The notes beneath the pieces were generated by a model. That model did no database searches, was not told the DNA's origin, and was given only the letters and a program-made list of their open reading frames with translations. A DNA stretch of 64,000 nt from Archilochus colubris (taxonomy: Eukaryota; Chordata; Aves; Apodiformes; Trochilidae), in NCBI GenBank assembly GCA_023079485.1, contig CM041086.1, positions 17,430,401 to 17,494,400 of the forward strand. Reading direction: 5' to 3'. The first letter of the stretch is position 1. Each line of letters opens with the position of its first letter. Below, piece by piece: positions 23,701-37,200 of this stretch. The position numbers and the translations under genes are program-made.

Positions 23701-26700
23701 AGCCCTGTAGTCAGTTGTACCCCTAGCCTGAGGCAAGGTACTGCAGCACTTTGCAGAGTTAGCTAAGGAGCCAGGAGCAGCAGTAGGAGCCTTGCTGATG
23801 TGCATTCTGACTTCCAGTTTCATGTGGATCAGAGTTACGGAGACCTGAAGATGAGTTTAAAGTACTACAGAAATCCCAAGGTGCACACTGAATCCCCCAC
23901 AGCCCAGTCTCTTCTTGACCCATGGCAGCATGCTCAGGACTGGAGTTTCTTCTCTGGTTGCAGTTTTCCTCCTCCTATTTATTAAACAAGAAAATTAATG
24001 CCAAGTGAGCAGGGGTTAAAGAAAAAAAAAAACCACCACCAAAACCATCCAGTAGCACAGCATCAGCACCCCAAGCCCAGCCACACTGCTAAAGACCTTC
24101 CAGAAGTAGTCAAGGCCAAATCTAGGCTTTTGAAACAAAACTGTTTAACTGGTTATTGATCCAGTCTTTTGGACAAAATACTTAAACTGTTCATCCTGAC
24201 TCTGTCAGCAAGAAAACCAAAAGAAATCACACCTAGATTAAACTGTGAGGGACATCCTTAAACTTCCCCCTCCCCATTCCAGTTAGGAAATGTGGGCATT
24301 GCATCCATTTTCCTCTTCTCTCCCTTACTTTCTGTGTCCTTGAGCAAGCCCCATCCCGTTCCCCTGGCTCTCCCTACAGTGCTGCTGAGCAGCACACCAG
24401 CCTCAGCCTCTGCTTGTACTCCCTGTGTAGCAAACCACCTTTGTTGCATAATTTATGTCCTAAACATCTTTAAAGCTGGCACCTAGTGATGAGAAGTGTA
24501 GCTTCACTCAGCTGTATTTTGTAACACTTTTAGTGGAACAAGACACTTAAGAAGCATACCCATGATTTTGACAAGCTTCCTTCCATGGCAGGTTGCTGCC
24601 AACTGAAAGGCACTGTCAGATGCAGATGTTCTGGAGAAAACATTTGTCCCCAAGCACAGCAGTGCCACCAGCCCTGGGGTTTATGTCAGCACCAGATCAC
24701 AGTGCTGAAAGGTTCTGGGCTCAGCCCTGCTGGTGACCCAAAGAGACCAAGTCCTGGAGCTTCTGGATACCGATCCCTCTGAAACATCCCAATACTTGAC
24801 TCCCTGCTTGCACTGAAATCTCTGGAGTACAAAGGACAACCTCACAGCTACAGCAAGGTGGAAGCGACGTGGTGAAAACCAGACAGTGCCTGAGAGTGAT
24901 GAGGTCCATTTGCTCTTCTTTGCTCCTCTGCAGACTCAGGTGTGTCCTGGCTCCAGAGTTACTCCTTTGGCTGATGGATGAGGCAGGGCCAGAAACTTCT
25001 GGCACCACACCAAACCAATGGAGAACTTCTAAGGAGGCCATCTCCTCCTCTACTGGAGAGCACAGACCACAGGAGTTCCCAGTGTAGGAAGCAGAAGACA
25101 TTGTGCACCGTCTTGTTTTGAGAAGCAGGATGCTTTTCTTTCCTCACCTGTTTGTAAGATGAAATACTGACACTTCCCCACAGGACATAATCCCTCCTGA
25201 GATCCTGTGAAGGCTTCTGGACTGACAGACATTGAGCCTTGGAGGAGTTTCCACAGAGGATACATGTACATGTTCCAGCACTAAAAAAGTCTGTTAATAT
25301 TGTACTGCTGGGACACAGCAGTGCCAGGGCCCTGCATGGTGCTGAGCCCCAGACACCACACACCACTCAGATCCATGTGACTGAAGAAGGAATGAAGGAA
25401 CATTTACACTGCTTTTGAGAAGACCAAACCCCTGACCATATTCTTGAGATCTATGCTCAATGGAGACCATTTTCTATAAGGATTTTCCTGGGACTAAGGG
25501 ATTTTCCAGCACTGTTTCTCCTGCTGTATCTGCCTCCCTTCTGAAGACAGCTGTGGAGTCTGTGCTGCTGCAGCTGCCCCACCATCACCCCCCATGGCAG
25601 ATACACCACCTTGCTTGAGACAAAAACCTCTCAGCCCCCAGCTCACACTAACCTGGAATGAGCCACTGCTTACCCAGCCCCCTCAGCCATTTCTTCTGCC
25701 AGCATTCAACTTGTCAGGTTGGCATTTTCTCTGTGTGGCTGCCAAGACAAACCTGAACTACAGACATCTGTCTTCTTCACATCTTCTCTCATTGCTTCCA
25801 GGGTCATTAATCCTGATGGTCCTTCTTTTCTTGAGGATAATCAGGCTGTCAAACAGAATTCTAGGAAGGACAGGGCAATTCCTTTCATTTTCCTTACTTC
25901 TTTATAATTAGATATTCGGTCCCATCGGAGCAGAAAAAGGATAGATGAGAATTCCAGGACCATTCTGGCATTTTTCTAACAGCACTCATAGGGGATGGTT
26001 AATCAGAAGCCCATTTCAGAACTTACAATTAAGAGGTATCCAAGAGATAAAGCTGCCAAACATGAAAGGCAAGAAGCAGAGGGGGTGGGAAAGGTAAAGA
26101 AGTATTCACTCACAGTAACACAGAACTGTTCAGACAGCCCAAAATGGGGGGGCCCATTCAGGACAAACTTCAGAGGGCCAGAAGCTTGTGGATGGGATGG
26201 TTCCTTTCCCTGTCCCTCCAGCCTGTGTCCCACTAGTGACATAAATCCCAGCAGGACTAGGTGGGGGTCTATACAACCCACACCTCCATAAATCATTGCA
26301 GTGCCTTGCAGTGTCTGGACACAACTCCAGCACAACAGGGGCACGTTCTGGTTCCTTTGGTCCAAGAAGAGAAGAAAGGAGGTGTTTCCTGCTATCCCAA
26401 TCTTTTTTTTTTTTCCTCCTCATCTCCTCTGCATATACGAATTCTAATGAAATGCAGCCACTTCTGCAAAACACAGAGCAAAAAGCAACTGTTTGGGGTT
26501 CTTTTTCACACGAAGGAGGGAAAACCCAGGGGACCTCCAGTTTGACTAAATGACACACCCAAACTAGATCTATCAAGCAAGTACAAGAAAGTGAAAGACA
26601 ATCATTTACCATCTCACCTGAAAAACAATTTTCAGCAGAATAGGGCTGCTAGCAGCAAAGTGTCTTGCTGCTTTATTGGTAAACCACAAGAGAGAGCATC

Positions 26701-29700
26701 TTCAGCTGAAGCATCAATGCCAGGCAATGATTCCTACACAATCCTGTGCTCACAGCCTTGGAAAATTGCCTGGGTGTCCCAGCAGGATCAAACAAGATAA
26801 AGAGAGAGATATTCAAGTAATGAGTAATAACAAGGCCTGGAAAAGACTGCCTGCTTCCAGACAAATGGGATATTTGCAGCAATTAATAGCTGCCACAAGA
26901 CAGAAAGGAGCTGTAGGAAAGGAAGGGTGAGCAGTTACAGTTTGGATCCCAATTTGGAAGTTATGAATTTTATTTTTTTAGGGTTGTTTTGGGTTTTTTT
27001 AAGGTAAACTCAGCTCTGGGTTCAGCTTTTCATTGCACCAGTGGTGAAGAGGAATTGAGATTAGGAATTTTGGACTGAGCCTCTCCCAGCTTTGAACACT
27101 GACATCCAGCCTGACAAAATTCCCCTGCTCTGTGGTGTGAGAAACTGCTCACTGCTCAGCGAGGTTAGATTGGATTCTCTGATCAGAAAAGTCATTTATT
27201 CTGAGAAATCTTCCCTCAAAGCAGCAAACTGGGGCAGTCTGGAACTAGTTTTCAGTTTCCCAAGGCCCGCGTGTGTCAGCAGTCCCTACCAATCCCTGCA
27301 GGACATGTAACCAGAGCTGTATGGGAGGATGGAAATGCAGAGCAGGTCCTGAGGAGCACTCCTGAACTTCATTTCTTATTATTACATTTCACCTTAAAAC
27401 TTCCACCATGACAAAGCCCTCTCTGACACAGACAGCATCTAAACTACCCTCAGAAAGGAATTCCCTGCCCCTAAGCTCTCGTGACCTCCTAAAGAAAGCT
27501 TAAGAGAGGAATGGGAAATATCTTTTACATCACATCACATCAGCTCAGCAACAAGGCTGGGACCCAAACCCAAGTGTTTCTGGCTCCCAGGCACAGTTCC
27601 ATCACCCAGATCAAAGGAAAGCAGCAGGGATGTTTTCACTCGTGTCATTTAAATGTCCATTGCTCACCTCACACTCTTCAGCCCAAAGGAAATGCCAGCC
27701 CAGTGCAGGATGGAAGGTGTCCCCAGGGCAGGGGTTTCTCCCAGGCAGCTGTGGTGAAGGCCACTCCCTGTGCTGGGGCTTCCTCATCCACCCACATCAC
27801 CGTGGCTCTGGGTGACACAGAGGAGGGGCACTGGGAGCCCCTTCCATCCACACAGGTGAACACAGCCAGGCCACGGCTCCCCCTCTGTTTTCCTCCTGGT
27901 AGCAGAAGGTGAAAGCTTGCTATTCCCAGCCAGATTTATTTATCACTTTGCTCTGGTCTCCATGGAAACAAGCCAGGGTAGCTGCAGCAGGGAGGTCGGG
28001 GAGGTCTGCAGGAGCTGCTTGAAGCCAGTGGCACAGAGCAGAACAAATGCTAAAACTACAATAAAGTGCAATTTCTCTGCACAGGGCAATGAAAGAAGTG
28101 GCAGGAGAGTTGAAAAGGACTAAATGTGAGAGGCCTGAACTTAATACCACTTCAATTATTTAACGTGATGGTCTCATCTCTGCGTTTGGATGAGTCTGAT
28201 CAAACCTCAGGAGCAGGGAGGTTGTAATATCCCCACTCACAGCACTGCCCTGTGGCATCTCTGCACCCACTGAGCTCCTCTGAATTGCTTTGCATCAGCC
28301 TTCCCTAGAGAAGAGGAAGAAGGAAAAAAAACCAAAGCCAGAGGCTCAGAGCTAACCTTAATCCTACAGAAATCAGTGACATTGGGTAAGCCCTGACCTG
28401 GCTCTAAACAAACACAGAGGACAGCAATGACACAGAAGTAGAGGAAGTAACCACATGCCAGCCTGCATCTGGAGCCAGGGATGGTTTCCTAGGGACCAGA
28501 GCCAGATAATATGATTAGTTCAGCACCATCAAGCTCTCCTGAGCTGTTTAAATGTCTAAGTTGTGAAGAATGTGAAACGTCTTCCCTGATCCATATGGTA
28601 AGCTAGAGAAATATAAAATTAAAGACATATATTTCAGGTGAGGAGCACCAGAGTCAGCAGGAGACACTGATCTCTGCCACCTCCAGGATCTCCTGTTCCA
28701 CTGACAGAATGCCCCTCATCCACTGCCCAGGATAAATCCACACAGCAATCAGCCTCTTCTACCACAGGATCTCCTGTCCTCCCTCCCACCTCCTCTGCCT
28801 CCCTTCTACCCCTTCCAACCTGGCAGTCAAAGGTTCTGTGCAATTTTGGCCCAAAATGTGGATTGAAGAGGTCGATAGCCATCAGGCTACCTTGAAGAAT
28901 CTAAGCCCCAGAATGCTCAGAAGAACAGCCCGTTTGTTTTTCAGTTCCCACAGCAGGTGCTGTAGCATCCCTCACCTGATGGAGCACATTACATCAAGCC
29001 CACCTGAGCAAATGTTCATTCAAAGAACATCAAGATGCCCAGAGGTGGCACATCCCTGGTGCCCTGCCAAAAAGAAAGCCCTACCAGAAGAGAGAAAGTG
29101 AAAACAATTAGTACTGCAACATGTCTGGGGCTAGATTTAGCATCACTCAACAACCACGGGCAGCAGAGGAATGAAGAAAAATGGAGCCAATTTGTAGCTG
29201 GGTATTTATTAGCATTTAGATAATATGCCCCATCCATCATCTACAAGGCATGTTTCAAAAGGACCAGTGCTCCTGAGTGCCCAGAACCCCTGTAAATCAC
29301 CTTCCTTGGATCTCACCCAGAATAAAACATTCATCTGGATGCAACCACGGGGGAGAAGACATTTTTAACTTGAGCTGGAAATAAAGACTGATGATACAAA
29401 GGAGACAATAAAAGTGAGAGGCTGTGGATTAAGAGAGAAGGAATCACTCCTTCCCACTGATGTACACCTGGGATTTGCCAAGCACAGCCATGGGATTACG
29501 GGAATGAAATCCCAGTTGACATTTACAGACACAATTTAAAAGCAGTTGAAAAATCTCCAGCTTTTTTTTTTTTTTTTTTTTTGCTCCATTACCCAGAGAA
29601 AGGGAACACCAGGACTCCAGGAAAGAGCCTGCAGAGCTTCCAGAAAGGAAACCAACAAACACAACAGCAAAAAAAGCCTGATCCCTCTCTTTACCCAGAA

Positions 29701-30098
29701 GATAAGTGATGGGGGACAGCACCAGATTCAGGCAGGTCATCTGAACAGCAGATCCAGCTCTAGGTGCTGCAGCTCCCCACTCCTGCAAGCACTCTGCACA
29801 AGGAGTTTGGGAGGAGTCTGGTTTGTGCTTCTTACAGAGCAGTTTAATTTCTACAGGGCCACAGCTTTGGGAAGGATGGGCTCTGACCTTCCTTGAGCTT
29901 GTGAAGAGAGCAGCAGAGATCCACAGCCTCACTGCAGCCTTGGAGAGCATGTTATTTTTCTCTGGGTTTTTTTCAAGTCTATTCTCCACGCACTCCAAGA
30001 CCAGATTCCCAGAAATCTCATCAATTTTTGTCTCAATAAAACCCTAAGTAAGCGGCTGAAATCAGGGATACAGAAAATTAAAGACACACTCAGGCACT
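20732..30098. other. Gene-poor stretch, no gene seen
   Basis: Unique-looking non-coding DNA with A-rich runs. Open frames are short, and none shows a domain. Some strong donor-like sites occur (for example near 23170 and 25147), but the segments they bound are tiny or open in several frames. Confidence 0.5.
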
Positions 30099-31265
30099 TT
30101 CATAGAATCATAGAATCATAGAATTAGCCGGGTTGGAAGGGACCTCAGAGATCATCTAGTCCAACCCTTGACCCACCGGAGCAGTTGCTAGACCATGGCA
30201 CTGAGTGCCACATCCAGTCTTTTTTTAAATGTCTCCAGGGACGGAGAATCTACCACCTCCCCGGGCAGTCCATTCCACAGCCTAATCACCCTCTCCGTGA
30301 AGAAATTCTTTCTAATATCTAACCTAAACCTCCCTGGCACAACTTAAGACTGTGTCCTCTTGTCTTGTTGAAGGTCGTCTGTGAAAAGAGTCCAGTTCCC
30401 ACCTCGCTACAGCCTCCTTTCAGGTAGTTGTAGACAGCAATGAGGTCTCCCCTGAGCCTCCTCTTCTTCAGGCTGAACAGCCCCAGCTCTCTCAGCCTCT
30501 CCTCATAGGGCCTGTGCTCGAGTCCCTTCACCAGCCTGGTTGCCCTCCTTTGGACCTGTTCCAGGACCTCTACATCCTTCTTAAACTGAGGGGCCCAGAA
30601 CTGGACACAGTACTCGAGGTGTGGCCTCACCAGGGCTGAGTACAGGGGCAGAATCACCTCCCTGGACCTGCTGGTGACGCTGTTTCTGATACAGGCCAGG
30701 ATGCCATTGGCCTTCTTGGCCACCTGGGCACACTGCTGGCTCATGTTCAGTTTCCTGTCAATCCAGACTCCCAGGTCCCTTTCTGCCTGGCTGCTCTCCA
30801 GCCACTCTGTGCCCAGCCTGGAGCTCCCCATGGGGTTGTTGTGGCCAAAGTGCAGGACCCGGCACTTGGCCTTGTTGAACCTCATCCCATTGGAATCGGC
30901 CCAGCTCTCCAGTCTGTCCAGGTCCCTCTGCAGAGCCCTCCTGCCTTCGAGTTGGTCCACACTTCCTCCCAGCTTGGTGTCATCTGCGAATTTGCTGATG
31001 ATGGACTCAATCCCTTCGTCTAAGTCATCGATAAAGATATTAAACAGAACTGGGCCCAACACTGATCCCTGGGGGACACCACTAGTGACCGGCTGCCAAC
31101 TGGATCAGCCCCGTTCAGCACCACTCTCTGGGCCCGGCCCTCCAGCCAGTTCCTAACCCAGCACAGGGTGCTCCTGTCCAAGCTGCGGGCTGACAGCTTT
31201 TTCAGGAGAATGCTGTGGGAGACGGTGTCAAAGGCTTTGCTGAAATCCAGGTAGACACTTTGACA
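30099..31265 (-). mobile_element. CR1 LINE, 5'-truncated, minus orientation
   Basis: The longest CR1 copy. Read on the minus strand it begins within reverse transcriptase motif A (YLDFSKAFDTVSHS). It passes the active-site box FADD ([12 protein letters not shown]) and continues to the end of ORF2 and the 3' ATTCTATG repeats, here at the left end. One frameshift near 31060-31090 separates two open parts; the rest (31062-30319) is still open for 247 codons. No endonuclease domain is present, so it cannot move on its own. The intact frame suggests a fairly recent insertion. Confidence 0.97.
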
Positions 31266-34200
31266 AATCAAGGCCTATAAAAATTAAACACCAAATTAAT
31301 CTTTTCATGGAGATTTCTGCTTTGCCAAAGTTTTAATGAGTGTTGACCTTTCATCCCACTTCAGCACAGGAGACACGTTCAGAAACCTTCTTACATAATC
31401 TTCAGGAAAAATGACTTCTTGCCAACCTTTATTGAAGCAAATAAACTCTTCTGGGCCCAAAGCAGTTGTCAGCTTGCAAACAGCCAGGCTGCTCAGTATC
31501 TGAGCAGCTGTTAACTGCAAAAAAAACCCACAAGAAAACAAAGCAACCCATTTCATAATGAGCATCCATCTATAATGATTATATATCATTAATGTTGCTT
31601 GATTTATTAACCTCACAGGGACATCAGACTTGGTATTCCTAGCACAGTCACACAATGGCTCCAATTTGGGGAGTTTTGGGGTTTTATTGTTTGCATAATC
31701 ACTGACAGCACGGTCAGGTGAGATGATCCACTTCTGAATTAAATGGCAGTTCCTGAGCTGTGACCAGTGCATACGAAGACCCAATCAAGGTGACAGAAAA
31801 TTAACTCCCCAAATGTACCTGACAAATAGATGAGCTTCAAAACTCTCCAGTGGCTCGGGGCAGTAATGAGGAGGGAGATTAGGAAACAGGAGTGTTTTAA
31901 TTCAGAACAACTGACATGCAATTAATATCAGTGCTGTACACCACATACCCCAGAAACAATCAGGAGATGCTGAAGGAGCAGTTGTGTTTTCTGAGATTTC
32001 TGTGCTAGCAAATCCTGGGGATGAAGTCTGCTCAGAAGAACAGGAAACTGCACTTCCAGCTAAATGTTTCCCTCAGGGTCAGCATCTCCCCAGCACACTC
32101 ACATGAACACCATTTAGAGGCAGAAATACAGCAGTGGTGAACTTCCAGGGTTTATCCAGTCCCACATCTACCCCACAAGTCACCTCCCTGCCACATTGTG
32201 AGTCCTCTAAGCTTGTCATAAATCATATAATCATTAGAAAATCATAAAAATAATAACAACTGTGTTGCAGCCATCCTCCCTTCCTCTGGCCCTTGTCCTG
32301 TACAGCTCTGCTTTTTCTTCTTGGATTCTCTGAAGAACCCAGCCAAACTCATGGCTAAGCTTCTGTACTTTAAGCCCTGGCTCCTGGATGAAATGGTGTT
32401 GGACACTTGGCAGCTCTTGCATCCTGCAACTTCTAGAGTAAAATATGTGAGCATAAGTCTCCTGCTGGAACAAAACCTGAGCCTGACATAAAGACCTTTC
32501 CTGAGAGGCAAACATCCCTCCAATTGCTGGGCTGCTGCACCTCCTCTCAACCACGACACAGATGGAATAGTGAGGAGAAGGGTGACTGATTCCTTCAGCC
32601 TGACCCACAGATGCTGGTGTGGTCACACCAAAAATAGGGAGTGTACAGAAAGAAATATCAGAAAGAGTATCAGGTAAAGTGAGGGGTGCAGCCATACACA
32701 GAGCTAAAGCATCACCCTCTTCTCCCACCTGAGCCACCCCAGAGGATTCCAGCAAAATTCCACGTGCTGTACTGGAGCCTTCCCCAGCAAAGCTCTTGCT
32801 GCCCAGCAGGTGGGCCCAGGGGCACAGATCCATGAGCTGGAGGATCTCCTCTGCTCTTTGATCTGCTGCTGTGGCCCTCCTGACAGACCCACAGCTGTGC
32901 TTGGGTGTAGCTTTGGGTGCAACCAGGGTGATACACAGGGGCTTTGGACTCAGGCACTGATACAAGCTCACCCCCAAAATACTGTCTAGATGTGCCTGCT
33001 GCCTCTGGTGTGAACCCAACCCCCAGTACATGAAAACCTGCATGATGAATATGCATCAATTTGTGCCTTCCTGTGCCAAAAGTCACACCGTGGCCATGCA
33101 GCCAGGAAAACCCCTGTGTAATTCACTGCAGACCTCCCAAAATCTCCCATCAAGAATCAGTTGTTCTGACATGTAAGGAGCTCACCTTGCTGAAAGCTGA
33201 GAGCATCCCAGGGGAGGCTGGCACTCTCCTGGGCCACCAGCAGGGTCACCACACACCTCCTGCTTCTCTTTCCCTTCCACAACCATTACAGAGGATCATT
33301 TCAAGGAAGGCTCCTGGTTGTTCTTCCTCAATCACTGCATTCTTACTGAGCCATGAGCAAGAGCACACCTGTGGGAATGGAGCTGTGAAGAGGAAAGGGC
33401 TCTGTGAGGGAATGCAGGAGTCATTCAAGGTCTTCCTCAGATTAATGACATTTTTATGGAGATTTGGTCGCTCACCTTTCTGCTGATACCTGCTATAGGA
33501 AGCTGCAGAATCCCAACTTAAAATTAAATGAAGCTACTTATATGCATAAAGTTAACCAACCACTTCATTAGTTTCCCAGCCAGCCTCTTATTACACAATG
33601 AAAGAGAGGGAGGAATTTGTGTTCCTTTGTCTCACAATTATAACTCTTTTTTTTTTTTTTTTTTTTTTAGGAGGAAGGATTGATGCTGTGCTGTCTATTC
33701 ACAGGGAGGAGATGTGGTGTCTCTGCATGGAAGCATGCTGTCCTTTAAAAGAAATCAAATGCTCATCAAAATCACACCCTATTTTCAAATGCCTCTCTGA
33801 GCAGCTCATTTCTTAGCCAGCAGCTGCTTGCACCACGGGCAGACAGAGCATACTCCTGCACCTCAGCACGTCCCTTGCAGTGATGAAGTGACAAAATAAG
33901 AAGAGAGGCATCAAGGGGAAAATGGATGAAGGCATCCTCTGTGCAGGGCGTTGCTCAGGTGGGAATCAGTTGTCTCATCCCCTTTGTTCTTGGCATCCCT
34001 CCAACTTCCCAGCACAGGGATGGGAGGTGTGAACCAAAAAGATACCTCATCTTGTCAGGGAAGTGATGGGCAACCAGGCTCTGACACGCAGCTCCTCATG
34101 CTGAAAGCTCTCACACGCAGCAAAATTCAGATCAGGGGTCTTGGATTAGTTTGAAGAGAAGCAAAATATAAAAAAAACCAAAAACCAAACCAGACAGAGA

Positions 34201-37200
34201 GGCTTGGGCTGAGAGCCTGCAGCTTGCCTCAGCTGCACAGCCTGGTCCTCCTGCTGAGCTGCATGGAAATACCCTTTATGGTGCAGCAAGAAGGAAATAA
34301 TGAGGCACTGGTTGGGTTGGAAGCTGGGTTACTGGTATGGCTACATGATGAAAGGAGGATAAGATTAGGTAGGAGCACATGGCCCATCACTATGATTAAA
34401 TTCTAAGGGCATTCTGGGGTGCACTGAGACTGCAGCCAAGTGGCTCTCACTCCACATCAGGCCAGGACAGACTCCAGGGGAGCTGTGGGTCCATCTTCCA
34501 CCCAGAGCTGAGAATTATGCCTGGGCAGAGTTTAACATATCCCTTCTGCAAGCTGAGGGCTGTCACAGCCAGAGGTGCCACCTCCTCTGTCCCTCTGTTT
34601 CCATGTGCAGGCAGAGGGAGGGCTGAGGCAGACACCTGTGTCCCTTTCCTGATCAGCTCTGACAATATTAACAAGATTCAGGAACCACTTCTCCTGGAGA
34701 AAAGATCAGAACTGGCTTCATTTTACCCTTGAATCCTGACAGGAAAAATCGTGTAAGTAGCCAGAGAGGCAGATCAGAGTGAGAGAAGGAAAGAGGGGAG
34801 GGGAGAGTGTGAAAAAAAGGCAAGAGAAAAGCTGATAACAATCTGCAGCCAATTTGAAATACTTCTCTTGGATGGACTCAATACTGAGCACTTCACCTGT
34901 CCTGTAGGGCAGGCTAAACATTGATATTGTCATAAACACATTGCCACTGAGCTAATGCTCATTAATTCTCCTTTAGAGGGGAGAAGAACCCTCCCTGGGA
35001 CACGGTTTCCCTCTCTGTCTGCATCTTCTCATCTTCTTTTCGAGTTTTTTTGGCTTTGCTCCTTATTCAGACAGCACTCAAACATCAAGTGCTTCCCTGG
35101 CTCCCTCTGCCACCTCTGATAAGGTTATCTGGGATTCGGAGCTTTCAGGAGCAGAGAGCCACTAATGGGCTCCTGTCAGCAGAGGAGATTCTGCTCTTTT
35201 GGGTTTTTCTTTTTTTTTTTTTAAGCTTTAAAGCTCCCTGCCGCGGGCTCGGCCGGTTTGGGCTGAGCTGTCAGTCATCCCAGCCCCTGCCCTGGCTGAG
35301 GATGGCATTTCAGAAGCCACAGGGCCCAACTGGTGGCCAAGACAAGAAGTGGCTGAGCTCTGCCTGGCTGGCTGAGGGGCAGGGATGGAGCCTGCACCTT
35401 CCTGGGCACCAACAGATTTTTTTTTTTCCCCTCTCCTCTTCACCTTTGCCTGGCTTGACAGAAGGGAACTTCAGCAGGAATTTAATCAAAGCTTCAGACA
35501 AACAAGGCTGAAGCCTTCCCGTGCCTGTTAAAAGGCTGAGGAGACTGCAAGGTCTGTTGTCAGACAGTGGTAGCACTCATTATATTATATTTTGGACTCG
35601 TTATTAGGTTAATACCAAGGTCCTGTTCCTACAAAGTACAAAGGTGGGGAGGTCATTTGCCAGCAAACAATCCTAAGGAACAAAAAGCTATAACAAAGCT
35701 AAACCAAACCAAAAATACATCTTTCAGGGCCTGATGAATTCCTGCTTGTGAATCTGATTGCATCTATTTAAAGGATCACATTTCATCCTGCTCTATAGAT
35801 TTGCAAAGGGTTGTTGGACCAGTTGTAAATATGGCTCATATGCTGGAAATGCCCAGCACAGAAGTAACTGCACAGCAAATTTCCATTTTATGAGCAAAAC
35901 TGGTTAACTGAGGAGACCAATATCCCTCAGCTCATCTGCATGATGCAGCCTTGCTAGTAAATACGAGCAAGTCAGAGCTCACTGGCTGGATCTGTGGAGA
36001 TCCATAGGATAGGATGCTGTATGCTGTATGTTATGTGCTCTGGTATTCCCTGCAGCCACCTTCTGTAAGAGCAGGTACCAGAAAGGAAAAAGTGTGGAAA
36101 GGAATGGCTACATTCACTCTGGGGGCTCTATTTACAAAGTGAAGTACTGGTATCTCACCTCAAGTCCCAGATGCTCTGGAACAAGATATGAGGGTGTAAC
36201 AAAGGTGTCCACCATGATGGAAAGGGGCAGAGGGGGTAATTAAATCTGGAAAATCAACCTCCGTTCTGCTCCTCCTGATTGCAGAGTTCTTCACTTTGCA
36301 GCCTTCATAATGCAAGTTGAGTGCAACTCTGTGTACAATAAAGAGCTTTTGGTATTAGCTGGGGCTTGTCTGTCCTCCCCTGTGCGTGCCTGCCCTGACT
36401 GAGTCACAGCAGAATGAGTCTCTGGCCTCCTGAAGTCATCCCATTATCTCAGGATTATAAATTAAAAACTGGGGCCCTTGTAAAGCTCTCTGTTCCTAAG
36501 CAAGGTGTGAGCAGGTGAGCCCAGTGTCACCACTCTGTTTGTGTCTGCAGAGAACCTGAAACAATGGTTTTGAGAGATACCAAATGTCAGCTGAGTCCTA
36601 ATAGAAAACCAGTGATTCCAGCCACTCTTTCAACACTATCCCATGAGGGAACTCTGCCATCCCAGTGGAGATTTGTGGGAGTAAGTATCTGGAGGAATCT
36701 CGCTGATGATCCCAGCTGTTATCACTTCTCTTTGTGCTGAAGATAAATCTCCTTGAGAAACAAACCCCATGCTCAGGGGTACTGAGATCTCTGCCTTAAT
36801 CTGCCCTCCTGAGCCTGGATTTCCAGATGCCATCAGCTGATCCACACCCTGCCTCCTTTTCCTACTTGAAGTCTTGCAGGGGAAACATTCCTGCATCCCA
36901 ACCAGGACCCAGCTCAGTGCAGGGTGCTCCAGGATGGTCCCCAGCAGAGTCAGAGCACTCAGCAGCACCAAGAGCAGAGAACCCCGGGCAGGCAGGCTGC
37001 AGAGCAGGGAAGTGTGGTTATTTTTAAGCCATCTCTCACACACTGGCAGCTCATGTTTATGGAATATGGCACAGGAGCTATCTTAAAACCAAAGCATCTC
37101 TAGGCACACCCAGGACAAAGCTGGGGTGAATGACACCCCCTAACCTCCTCCCAGAGCCATCTTTGTGGCAACCAGAGGAGACGTTTTCCTACAGAAACAG

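Noticed and set aside
31305..31784. 159-codon minus-strand frame next to the CR1 copy
   Set aside because: Not CR1 reverse transcriptase sequence and no known domain; likely chance.
32234..33043. 269-codon minus-strand frame
   Set aside because: No recognisable domain, no promoter-like context, overlapping open frames; likely chance, though a conservation check would settle it.
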